A DNA stretch of 23,219 nt. Origin: an uncultured Dorea sp. (GTDB lineage Bacteria; Bacillota; Clostridia; Lachnospirales; Lachnospiraceae). Under the pieces are notes generated by a model. That model made no database searches. It had not been told where the DNA came from and saw only the letters and a program-made list of their open reading frames with translations. This document shows, in pieces, positions 17,801 through 23,219 of this stretch (position 1 is its first letter; every line of letters begins with the position of its first letter). The position numbers and the translations under genes are program-made. The stretch lies in NCBI GenBank assembly GCA_934295165.1, contig CAKRAT010000035.1:1-23219 (forward strand), written 5' to 3'.

Positions 17801-19576
17801 TGATTTTATTTTATTTGCTCCAAATGCCAGCGCATCTATAGCAAGCGCAAAATCCGTTTTTTCAGGAAATTCAACTGACACAATACTGTTCTTTACAAAT
17901 GACTGATTTGCAAGCTGCATTAATGTCTTTGGTAATTTTACAGTTGTCAGTTTATTTGCATTAAATGCAGAATTTCCTACATAGATCACACCTTCCGGTA
18001 ATTCAAGTGTTGTCAGGTTATTTCCCAGAAATGCACTTGCACCAATAAAGAAATCTCCTCGTTCTTTCACACCTTTTCCAGATGTCTCCCATGTAGCATC
18101 ATCCCAGTCAGCTTTTACATTTTCCGGAAGTGTCAGCGATTCAATTCCCATTTTTGAAAAGGCTTTTTCTCCGATACCCTGAATATTTTTACCATTCGGA
18201 TCTTTTGCCGGAATGACCAGTTTCTTATTTGTTTCTAATTTTTTTACACCCTGTTCTGACAAACCTGAAACTACCCATGCATCTACAGATACCTTTTTAC
18301 TTGTTTCACCTGCCGGATAGAGAGTAAATGTTGTTTCTGCATATGTATAATCTTCTGCTGTCCATACGGATTCATCCGTCAGATACAATTTATGAAAATC
18401 ACTTGCAGGGAAATTCACTTTATCTTCATACTGTTCTTTTGATGACACATATACCTTTGTTACAACAGCATCCGAACCATCGGAATACTCTTTTCGGAAT
18501 GTATTCTTTTTTAACTTTTCTACTGTAACCGGAAGCGTAACTTCTCCGATTACTTTATTTCTGAATGCATTATCTCCAATTACAGTCAGTCCCTCATTCA
18601 ATGTTAGTGTACATGGGTCTGACAGATAATTTTTCGTTGAAAATGCATAGTCACCGATTTCCTTCATAGAAGAAGGAAGCTTGATCTCTGCAAAGTTATT
18701 ACCCGCAAATGCGCGCTTTCCAATCTTCGTAATTCCTTCCGGAATTGTAATACTCTTCAGATTGGTCATATAATTCTTCGCATCTGAACAGCCAAATGCT
18801 CCATCCGGAATTTCTGTCAAACCTTTTGAAAGATTGATTCTTTCTAATTTTGCATTCGTTGCAAATGCTCCTTTTCCAAGCTTTGTAACTGTATCCGGTA
18901 AAATCACACTTGTAAGATCATTTGTCTGAAATGCGCTGTTTCCGATTTCAGAAAGTCTGGCCGGAAATGTTACTTCTTTTAATCCGTTATTCTGAAATGC
19001 GCTATTTCCGATTTTCTGTAATCCTGCCGGCAAATACACAGAATCAAATCCTTCTTCTGCGGAAGCAAACAAGCCATTACCCCCGGCCTGTGCATCAGCA
19101 ATTGCAGTCACATACATTCCATCCTTATTGAAATCAGGAATAACAAGATCTTTATTTACTACTCGTTTTGTAATTCCGGATTGAGAAAGTCCGGTTACTG
19201 TCTGTCCGTCAAATGTAAAATCATTTACATTCCATGGAAGATCCTGATTCTCTGTCTCAGCCGATCCATCATTGATCACCAGTCTCTGTGCCCATGAATG
19301 CTGGGATTCCGTCTCTTTTTTATCGTGATGAATCCTGTCTTTCACTTCAAATTCCGCATTGTCGGCATACATATAAACAATTCCGGAATCATATTTCTTT
19401 CCATCGGAAGTATATGTTTTATATTTTGCCGGTGCATCGGAAGCCAGTGGTTCTTTTCCTGTATTCCACAGGAATGTATCTTTATTGACAACCGTCTTAC
19501 AACGTTCACATCTCTGTTTTGTATCTGCCACAAGTGACCCTTTCATTTTACGTTCTACCGACCAGTTCCGCTCCAT
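14801..19576 (-). CDS. BspA-like leucine-rich-repeat surface protein, probably 5'-truncated
   Basis: This is a large predicted cell-surface protein of the BspA/LRR_5 type; such proteins are linked to adhesion. The open frame has 1591 codons. It holds four modules, each opening with a Trp-x3-Asp-(Phe/Tyr)-Thr-(Phe/Tyr) block near residues 115, 402, 651 and 985 and continuing into LRR_5 units of the type IGxxAFxxNxLxxVxLP. An Ig-like domain (about 1297-1361) and a further beta-rich region (about 1381-1526) follow. The C-terminus has AAKTGD (1559-1564), a membrane helix (about 1567-1585) and RKKRQ, like a sorting signal but without the LPXTG Pro. There is no signal peptide. Roughly the first 25 residues are the antisense of the opposing transporter gene, so the true start is missing. 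Probably not exported as it stands. Confidence 0.85.
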   Translation of the reverse strand: MERNWSVERKMKGSLVADTKQRCERCKTVVNKDTFLWNTGKEPLASDAPAKYKTYTSDGKKYDSGIVYMYADNAEFEVKDRIHHDKKETESQHSWAQRLVINDGSAETENQDLPWNVNDFTFDGQTVTGLSQSGITKRVVNKDLVIPDFNKDGMYVTAIADAQAGGNGLFASAEEGFDSVYLPAGLQKIGNSAFQNNGLKEVTFPARLSEIGNSAFQTNDLTSVILPDTVTKLGKGAFATNAKLERINLSKGLTEIPDGAFGCSDAKNYMTNLKSITIPEGITKIGKRAFAGNNFAEIKLPSSMKEIGDYAFSTKNYLSDPCTLTLNEGLTVIGDNAFRNKVIGEVTLPVTVEKLKKNTFRKEYSDGSDAVVTKVYVSSKEQYEDKVNFPASDFHKLYLTDESVWTAEDYTYAETTFTLYPAGETSKKVSVDAWVVSGLSEQGVKKLETNKKLVIPAKDPNGKNIQGIGEKAFSKMGIESLTLPENVKADWDDATWETSGKGVKERGDFFIGASAFLGNNLTTLELPEGVIYVGNSAFNANKLTTVKLPKTLMQLANQSFVKNSIVSVEFPEKTDFALAIDALAFGANKIKSIELPVNTEKLDKNAFAKNTDADGKNIVVKAYINAESTGKLVTITSAYHEVILSKIPDAQAPWRTEDFTYDEAGTTIIGLSDTGKEKIKDNPNLILPKAGPSGKIITALGNGTGNKGIFVVTDGGRNYTPASVQLPETLEKIGNFTFAIGAGTYEAEMNSIEFPEGLKEIGATAFQNSKLVSVNLPDSVTTLGKAAFTGSTNIQEIKLSANLTEIPDNAFANGGTSLSEFGTLVIPEGITKIGARAFNGRHIKNVVWPKSLETIGNYAFDNHQMTEIELPENVKSIGTYAFRINQEGLENTLTTLKLNEGLETIGNYAFMGSRITEVELPSTLKLNEKSFIFGKKGTGIQSVVIFKTTDKVKAGEAGTEGSYNFADVNQYSHKVVYDKLTGTGWTSGDFTYNGTTITGWSESGQEKRKTIKTLVLPDQTPDGQDITAVGEAAFKIPDNEVVVTKFGVDSPEGMTSVVLPEKAAVIGNEAFAQNALTVVDFTGITSIGYHAFYGNDLVEAMLPDTVVEMGEGAFSANDITKIRLSNGVTKIPAGAFSMNIRLAQVEIPDTVTEIGQTAFAGARLTSLTIPASVTKIGDKAFHLHHLTELVIPGNVKEIGESAFEGTYKATTLKSLVIEEGVESIGKYAFKEALLESVHFPESMKTVGEKPFLNNKGKDGSHVVEVTTSNKDHRNLKDDTYVINYTGKIGIDEVKDKVKLAFVKADYTGKEIKPEVTIEGLEEGKDFFVEYQNNVLAGTATVVISGMGQYEGSIIENFAIEIPEKAEIVVKPSTPSTKVEDFDKESIVKDVLTEEEKAQVENGTKVHVYLEIEKISEADVAVKDILATNAKAAEQEGFQKGMYLDISMWKAIGDNAAEKVQNTRLGKKVKISVDLPNELLAPEGKVRTYYVIRVHEGVAEILPTTLNGKTITFETDKFSTYSIWYTETDAEKGTPSGGEGHTPKTMPKQTPVKGGNAAKAAKTGDNNAILLLCMLFVVSGLTGSVIYRKKRQ
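19485..19515. other. Probable recombination junction between two 5'-truncated genes
   Basis: To the left, minus-strand sequence codes for the LRR protein. To the right, plus-strand sequence codes for recognisable YeeE/YedE residues from Gln-Arg-Ser-His-Leu-Cys onward. Both genes lose their expected N-termini (signal peptide; first membrane helix) at about this point. The exact breakpoint cannot be fixed by eye. No long flanking repeat or insertion sequence is visible. Confidence 0.55.
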
Positions 19577-20438
19577 ATTAGTTGGAATTTTATTTGCATC
19601 ACTTGGTACTTCTATATTTAAATTTTTATATGGCAGTACTTATAATATGCAGGGTGTTTCCGCGATCAGTATACCATTAGTCTTCGGAGCATTTATTTTT
19701 GGAATTGGCATGGTTTTATCCGGTTGCTGTTCATCTGGTATGTTCATACGGATTGGTGAAGGATATCTGATCCATCTCATTACATTTATATGTGTAATAA
19801 CTGGATATTTCTTTGCAGGTACACATTATCAGCTTTTATGGGCACCATTTGTAAAAAAATCCCCGTCCGTTTTTCTGCCTGATTATTTTGGATGGGGAGT
19901 CGGGATCGGTATAAACCTTTTTATCATCGTCTTTCTTTATTTTATTGCACTGCGTGTTGAAAAGGGACATACACCATCTGAAAATACAAATTATCTGAAA
20001 GGAGCTATATGCCTTGGCATACTAAGCAGCCTTCACATATTTATTTTAAAAAATCCATGGGCGGTTTCCGGTGCGTTTTATTGGATAGAAGATTTCTTTA
20101 AAAATCTTTTTCACGGAACTGCTTATTCAGCTCTGAAACACGCTCCATTAACCGCATATGGAAGTAATATCCGGAATATCGGGCTCCTTATCGGATCACT
20201 TATTTCCATATTATTCAGTGAGCGGTTCAGTCTAAAAAAAATCCGTTCCAGCAAACAGGTTAAAAAATCTGTCATTGGCGGACTTCTTATGGGTTATGGC
20301 ATATGCATTGCAGGCGGCTGTAATATCAGTTCTTTTTTTATAGCTGCAGCTTCCCTCTCTGTTTCCGGATGGATTTTCATGATTGCATTGTTTGCAGGCG
20401 CTTTTGTAGGTATCAAAATTTTATATAAAATCATGTGA
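19485..20438 (+). CDS. YeeE/YedE-family membrane transporter, probably 5'-truncated
   Basis: This is an integral membrane protein of the family that includes the thiosulfate importer TsuA (YeeE) and the putative selenium transporter YedE. The open frame of 317 codons begins at TTG 19485 with only a weak AGGA upstream. Conserved cysteine sites are all present: LCFVSA near residue 11, SGCCSSGM, and AGGCNIS near the C-terminus, plus GEGYLIH and multiple hydrophobic helices. Family members start with another membrane helix before the first Cys motif; here that helix is replaced by sequence antisense to the LRR gene, with a stop at 19374. It is thus likely a 5'-truncated gene. Whether it carried a sulfur or a selenium compound cannot be decided. 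The next gene starts 11 bases after its stop. Confidence 0.78.
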   Translation: MTTVLQRSHLCFVSATSDPFILRSTDQFRSILVGILFASLGTSIFKFLYGSTYNMQGVSAISIPLVFGAFIFGIGMVLSGCCSSGMFIRIGEGYLIHLITFICVITGYFFAGTHYQLLWAPFVKKSPSVFLPDYFGWGVGIGINLFIIVFLYFIALRVEKGHTPSENTNYLKGAICLGILSSLHIFILKNPWAVSGAFYWIEDFFKNLFHGTAYSALKHAPLTAYGSNIRNIGLLIGSLISILFSERFSLKKIRSSKQVKKSVIGGLLMGYGICIAGGCNISSFFIAAASLSVSGWIFMIALFAGAFVGIKILYKIM

Positions 20439-20449
20439 GAGTGAACGCT

Positions 20450-21112
20450 ATGACTATTTTCAAGAATATAAAAAACTTAATTAAAAAATCCGGTTTACAC
20501 CGCAAGGAACAAATGGCTATTATGTTTACCATCATTTGCTTTGTATTGTCCGGAATTTTTCTCCCTTCATTAAAAAAAGAACTTTCCCTTGAGTCCGTAA
20601 CAATATCTGCAATATCTGCAAAATCTGAGATAAAAGAAAATACGAAAAAGAAGTCTTCGAAAAAAACAGACTCTAATATATGTAAAACTCCTACTGTTAC
20701 AGAAGATACCTCTCAGGCAGCGGAAAATACAGACAAATCAGATTCTGAAGAAATCACAGACACTTCTGATACTGCCAGCACACAAAATAATGAAGCGGAA
20801 AATAAAAATTCAGAAGAAACACAAACTGCCGATGCATCCACTCCATCGCCTGATCAGAGTATCTCAACTGCTCCGGCATCTTCCGGATCCTCATCCGGCA
20901 GTACTTCTTCCTCCACTCCGCCATCCCAAAGTGGCAGCGGCTCCTCTTCTGCTCCGGCTGCTGCGGCAAAAGTCTGGGTTCCGCCGGTATACAAAACCGT
21001 ACATCATGATGCAGTTTATCAAACAGTAAAAGCCGTAATCTGCAATTACTGTGGTGCTGAATTCAGTTCCACCGGTGAATTCCAGGTTCATAAAGATGCT
21101 AATGGTGGATGA
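20450..21112 (+). CDS. Membrane-anchored Ser/Thr-rich protein with zinc-finger-like end; UGA at Cys position
   Basis: I do not recognise a named family. From ATG 20450 (weak GAGAGTGA upstream; GTG at 20435 and 20441 are alternatives) there are 220 codons before UGA 21110-21112. A basic N-terminus and one hydrophobic helix (about 22-40) suggest a signal anchor. A low-complexity Ser/Thr/Glu/Lys and Ser/Gly/Pro stretch (about 52-172) is a likely extracellular spacer. Repeated V-Y-x-T-V/H-H blocks (about 176-196) come before CNYC (198-201) and His214, a C2H2-like zinc site. The frame then meets UGA at codon 221, where G-G-Cys is expected, and continues in frame to TAA 21209-21211. The gene is either interrupted by a nonsense change or read through. 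It is probably co-transcribed with the transporter gene. Confidence 0.72.
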   Translation: MTIFKNIKNLIKKSGLHRKEQMAIMFTIICFVLSGIFLPSLKKELSLESVTISAISAKSEIKENTKKKSSKKTDSNICKTPTVTEDTSQAAENTDKSDSEEITDTSDTASTQNNEAENKNSEETQTADASTPSPDQSISTAPASSGSSSGSTSSSTPPSQSGSGSSSAPAAAAKVWVPPVYKTVHHDAVYQTVKAVICNYCGAEFSSTGEFQVHKDANGG

Positions 21113-21211
21113 AGCGGCTTACATACAACTTGCAGGATTGCAAGTAAACAAGTTCTCGTATCTGAAGCCTGGGATGAACAGGTTTTAGTATCTGAAGGAT
21201 ATTATAAATAA
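21113..21211 (+). other. In-frame coding-like continuation after UGA
   Basis: Directly after the UGA the same frame stays open for 32 codons to TAA, with protein-like content. It opens Ser-Gly-Leu-His-Thr-Thr-Cys and ends in two copies of a Q-V-L-V-S-E unit (QVLVSEAWDE, then QVLVSEGYYK). Such V-S-E-A-W-D-E repeats look like the normal end of this protein type. This shows the stop is recent or recoded. Confidence 0.6.
21128..21145 (+). other. SECIS-like hairpin downstream of UGA
   Basis: ACTTGCA (21128-21134) and TGCAAGT (21139-21145) form a perfect 7-bp stem with the loop GGAT. The loop starts 22 bases after the UGA. The distance and the G in the first loop positions fit the published bacterial SECIS model. 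It may also be coincidence inside a coding region. Confidence 0.4.
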
Positions 21212-21260
21212 AAAAATGTGTATGGTTTCCTGTGGGTTACCATACACATTTTTTTATTTT
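21210..21260. terminator. Bidirectional terminator
   Basis: A perfect 17-bp stem (21210-21226 with 21239-21255), AAAAAAATGTGTATGGT and its complement, surrounds a 12-base loop and ends in 7 T on both strands. It can stop the plus-strand transporter/zinc-finger unit and the minus-strand yitT-like gene. Confidence 0.9.
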
Positions 21261-22134
21261 ACAGTTCAATATCCGGGAGTTCTTCCTTGAATCCCTCTCC
21301 TACTACTTCGTTGGATTCTACGATGATTGTAAAGGCTTTTGGGTCGATGGTATGTACCATCTTCTTAATAGTGTACATCTGCTTATTATTGCAGGCGCAC
21401 ATTACGACATCTTTGTCTTTCTTTGAATAACTTCCGATTCCTTTTAAGATTGTAGATCCTCTTCCTGAGTATGCGTCAATCTTTTCTGCGATCTCAGCAC
21501 CTTTGTCGGTTACGATCAGGGTCATCTTACCTTCATCGATACCGTACATGATTCTGTCCATTACCATTGCCATCAGATAAGTAACGATGACACCGTAGAT
21601 CAGACCATCTATATCCTTGAATACCAGTACTGTTCCGAGAATGATCGTGCAGATATCAAGGACAAATGTAATAATTCCAAGCGTAATATGTGGTTTTACT
21701 TTTTTGATCGCCACGCTGATGAAGTCCTGTCCTCCAGTTGAGGAACCTCTCATGAAGATCATCGCATAGCCGATTCCGCATAACACGCCCATACACAGAG
21801 CCGCCAGAAATCTGCTTCCGTCATAGACCGGGAACAGCGGTGCTACGTAGTCCATCAGTAATGATGAAATAATCATCGATTTCATGGACTTTATGAAAAA
21901 CTCTTTTCCCAAAAATTTATAACAAAAAATTGCAACAGGTACATTCAAGATGATGGTTCCGGCACCGACCGGCAGTCCGAATAAGTGATACAGAATGATC
22001 GCGATACCGGAAAATCCGGCTACCGGGAAATCTGCATTCAATGCAAAGTTATAAATACCAACTGCAATGATCATACCTGCTGCGATATCAATGATAATAT
22101 CAATGAATAATTCTTTCCAATTTACATTTTTCAT
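21259..22134 (-). CDS. YitT family membrane protein with DUF2179 domain
   Basis: This is a membrane protein of the YitT (UPF0750/DUF161) family, of unknown transport substrate. It has 291 residues from ATG 22134, chosen over ATG 22140 because AGGAGG sits 7 bases before the former and 1 before the latter. Five to six hydrophobic segments lie in about 1-175, with the family-type GFSGIAIILYHLFGLPVG and RGSSTGGQDF blocks. The cytosolic C-terminal DUF2179 domain (about 205-280) contains TDKGAEIAEKI, GRGSTILKGIGSYS and DPKAFTIIVESNEVVGEGF. It is transcribed alone from a near-consensus promoter with a long structured leader. Family identity is firm; function is not known. Confidence 0.92.
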   Translation of the reverse strand: MKNVNWKELFIDIIIDIAAGMIIAVGIYNFALNADFPVAGFSGIAIILYHLFGLPVGAGTIILNVPVAIFCYKFLGKEFFIKSMKSMIISSLLMDYVAPLFPVYDGSRFLAALCMGVLCGIGYAMIFMRGSSTGGQDFISVAIKKVKPHITLGIITFVLDICTIILGTVLVFKDIDGLIYGVIVTYLMAMVMDRIMYGIDEGKMTLIVTDKGAEIAEKIDAYSGRGSTILKGIGSYSKKDKDVVMCACNNKQMYTIKKMVHTIDPKAFTIIVESNEVVGEGFKEELPDIEL

Positions 22135-22163
22135 TTCCATTCCTCCTGGATTTATTTTTTATA

Positions 22164-22234
22164 CTTTCTGCGGACTCACCTCTCACAACTACCGTCGTTC
22201 GTCCGCTTTCTTCATTGTCAACACAAAGAAAGCA
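22164..22234 (-). ncRNA. Structured leader of the yitT-like gene, riboswitch-like candidate
   Basis: On the minus strand the leader can form a closing stem, TGCTTTCT (22227-22234) with AGAAAGTA (22162-22169). This would enclose a small TTGT/ACAA hairpin and a GCGGAC/GTCCGC stem (22201-22206 with 22170-22175) that holds an inner ACGAC-GGTA-GTTGT hairpin. Alternatively GCTTTCTT (22226-22233) pairs with AAGAAAGC (22205-22212), which disrupts the first fold. I do not recognise a known riboswitch class. Confidence 0.35.
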
Positions 22235-22240
22235 GCCACA

Positions 22241-22260
22241 AATTATATGTAAATATAATT
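22241..22260. promoter_or_regulatory. AT-rich inverted repeat after the yitT promoter
   Basis: AATTATAT and ATATAATT are perfect complements with a 4-base spacer. The site begins about 16 bases after the predicted transcription start, a common place for a repressor operator. It could equally be a leader hairpin. Confidence 0.4.
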
Positions 22261-22282
22261 CGCAACTGCTCTTATGTTCGTA

Positions 22283-22311
22283 ACTATAGCAAATTTTATT
22301 ATGGTTGTCAA
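22283..22311 (-). promoter_or_regulatory. Promoter of the yitT-like gene
   Basis: On the minus strand TTGACA (22306-22311), a 17-base spacer and TATAGT (22283-22288) with TGC before it form a near-perfect sigma-A promoter with an extended -10. Transcription would start near 22276 and leave a leader of about 140 bases before ATG 22134. Confidence 0.85.
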
Positions 22312-22322
22312 GGATTTTTCCT

Positions 22323-22748
22323 TTACTCTATCTCGTATATTTTCTTCAGTTTGTCTACCGCATTATTTAATGATGCCTCATGAAGCGGATAATATTTCTG
22401 ATACAATTCTTCTGATTTTATTTTCTCTTCTATCTTTCCAGATGCTATACTATATTTCCACTGCATATACGTATATACATCAGCCATCCATTCTAAAATA
22501 AATTCATCATATATTTCACTGATTTCCGATATCATTCCAACCTTGATTCCCATCTCTCCCAGAATCTGTTTCGGAGTTTTATTCAAGTACAGTGGATTGC
22601 CTTCATCCATACGTTTTCTATAGTCACAGCACAGATACTGATTTATGACTTCAAATGCATTATGCTCACAATATCTTCCGATTAATTTAAACAAATATCT
22701 GTGTTTTTTTATCATACTGTCCAGATAACATTCATCATATGCCGGCAT
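22323..22748 (-). CDS. Small protein of unknown function, second gene of an overlapping pair
   Basis: I do not recognise this 141-residue protein. It appears cytosolic, with no signal peptide or membrane helix, and looks mainly helical, with acidic and aromatic residues. Notable stretches are NKTPKQILGEMG (about 56-67), a Trp/Tyr-rich EWMADVYTYMQWKY block (about 90-103) and YYPLHEAS (about 118-125). The start is well supported: GGAGG lies 8 bases before ATG 22748. It overlaps the upstream gene by 14 bases, so the two are translated together. Its stop lies near the yitT promoter, with no clear terminator seen. The layout resembles a two-gene toxin-antitoxin or effector-immunity module, but this is inference. 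Confidence 0.72.
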   Translation of the reverse strand: MPAYDECYLDSMIKKHRYLFKLIGRYCEHNAFEVINQYLCCDYRKRMDEGNPLYLNKTPKQILGEMGIKVGMISEISEIYDEFILEWMADVYTYMQWKYSIASGKIEEKIKSEELYQKYYPLHEASLNNAVDKLKKIYEIE

Positions 22749-23094
22749 TCTGATATCCTCCGTTCCCCTGATAGATTAATTGGTTCTGTACCGCATAACG
22801 TGCCGTAATACCCGGAACTTCAAATCCGTCCAACAAAATCGCTTTCATTCTTTCTGACAGAAATTTACTTACCTCTCTTCTGGCATACAAATCCGCTTTT
22901 TTATCTTCTTCCGTCAGTTCTACCGAATATGCTTCTATCCATTGTATATTTTCAAATGCTTTTTCTGATTTTAAAAATACTTGATTTCCAAATGAGCCTT
23001 TGTAAAATAATTGCTCTACTTCAAACAAATTTATCTGGTTCAGCAAAAATGCCTCTATAATGATATGATCTGAACCATGATATACTTTTATCAT
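22735..23094 (-). CDS. Small protein with YHGS motif near its start, unknown function
   Basis: This 119-residue protein is not confidently recognised. It opens MIKVYHGSDHII; the Tyr-His-Gly-Ser near the N-terminus recalls the opening of DUF3990-type proteins, which are ADP-ribosyltransferase-like. The rest does not show that family's FG-x-GFY segment, so the match is weak. The remainder has an acidic/basic helical part (about 58-90) and ends in a Gly/Asn/Gln-rich tail (GNGGYQNAGI). It follows a strong extended -10 promoter and overlaps the next gene by 14 bases. The upstream ribosome site is weak (GGA, 8 bases before the ATG). It could be a remodelled or decayed toxin gene. Confidence 0.68.
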   Translation of the reverse strand: MIKVYHGSDHIIIEAFLLNQINLFEVEQLFYKGSFGNQVFLKSEKAFENIQWIEAYSVELTEEDKKADLYARREVSKFLSERMKAILLDGFEVPGITARYAVQNQLIYQGNGGYQNAGI

Positions 23095-23132
23095 AATTTC
23101 ATTCCATTCTTTTTTTGATTTTCTCTATGGTT

Positions 23133-23162
23133 ATTATAGCATTTACCATCCCTTTTTCACAA
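23133..23162 (-). promoter_or_regulatory. Promoter of the small gene pair
   Basis: On the minus strand TTGTGA (23157-23162), an 18-base spacer and a perfect TATAAT (23133-23138) preceded by TGC form an extended -10 promoter. It overlaps the last codons and stop of the gene at the right edge. Confidence 0.7.
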
Positions 23163-23219
23163 TCCCGTCCCCATATTTTCCTTCTAATTTCTTCAACGCC
23201 TCTTTCAGATTCTTCTTTT
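23143..23219 (-). CDS. C-terminal end of a gene cut by the window edge
   Basis: The minus-strand frame entering from the right edge codes 24 residues and stops at TAA 23143-23145. The end is Lys-rich and helical (NLKEALKKLEGKYGDGIVKKGW). The A-L-x-x-L-x-x-K-Y-G pattern slightly resembles the C-terminal tails of some Y-family DNA polymerases, but it is far too short for a call. The stop overlaps the promoter of the small gene pair, and no terminator is visible between them. Confidence 0.45.
   Translation of the reverse strand, partial: KKNLKEALKKLEGKYGDGIVKKGW

Noticed and set aside
19485..19510. Site-specific recombinase target at the LRR/transporter junction.
   Set aside because: Only a short imperfect palindrome (AACCGT...ACGTT) is visible and no recombinase gene is in the window, so no named site is claimed.
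22735..23094. Direct call as a DUF3990 ADP-ribosyltransferase-like toxin.
   Set aside because: Only the first dozen residues resemble that family; its central FG-x-GFY segment is absent.

Overview
The window looks like a chromosomal segment of a low-to-mid-GC Gram-positive anaerobe of the Clostridia, most likely Lachnospiraceae. The reasons are the gene order of the housekeeping operon, the DNPR (meso-diaminopimelate type) motif in MurE, AGGAGG ribosome binding sites throughout, PASTA kinase signalling, a YitT/DUF2179 protein and a BspA-like leucine-rich surface protein with a C-terminal anchor. The genus cannot be named from the sequence alone.

Region 1 (1-13440, minus strand) is one long, tightly packed housekeeping operon, read right to left: murE, priA, def, fmt, a membrane zinc peptidase, rsmB, rlmN, stp, prkC, rsgA, rpe, thiN (cut by the left edge). 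Most junctions overlap or nearly touch, so the genes are probably translationally coupled. They link peptidoglycan precursor synthesis (murE), replication restart (priA), initiator-Met formylation and deformylation (fmt/def), rRNA methylation (rsmB, rlmN), the PASTA kinase/phosphatase pair, 30S maturation (rsgA), pentose phosphate epimerisation (rpe) and thiamine pyrophosphate formation (thiN). The order from priA to thiN is the one known from Bacillus subtilis, apart from the zinc peptidase, which sits in two looser gaps that each hold an inverted repeat. A good extended -10 promoter lies before murE.

Region 2 (13441-14784, plus strand) is pepT (peptidase T). It diverges from murE, has a CodY-box-like site in its leader and ends in a strong terminator.

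Region 3 (14801-21260) is accessory and appears rearranged. A 4.8-kb BspA-like LRR surface-protein gene (minus) and a YeeE/YedE-family transporter gene (plus) meet head to head, and both seem to have lost their 5' ends at the same point near 19485-19510. Downstream of the transporter is a membrane-anchored, Ser/Thr-rich protein with a C-terminal zinc-finger-like domain. Its reading frame meets UGA exactly where a Cys is expected, continues in frame for 32 more codons, and carries a perfect hairpin with a GG-starting loop 22 nt after the UGA. That is either a nonsense mutation in a decaying locus or a candidate selenocysteine codon with a bacterial SECIS-like element.

Region 4 (21259-23219, minus strand) has a YitT/DUF2179 membrane protein with a near-consensus promoter and a roughly 140-nt leader that can fold in alternative ways. 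Upstream of it is an overlapping pair of small genes of unknown function with their own promoter. The last 24 codons of another gene lie at the right edge.

No tRNA, rRNA, CRISPR array or insertion sequence was seen. No stretch longer than 300 bases lacks a gene.
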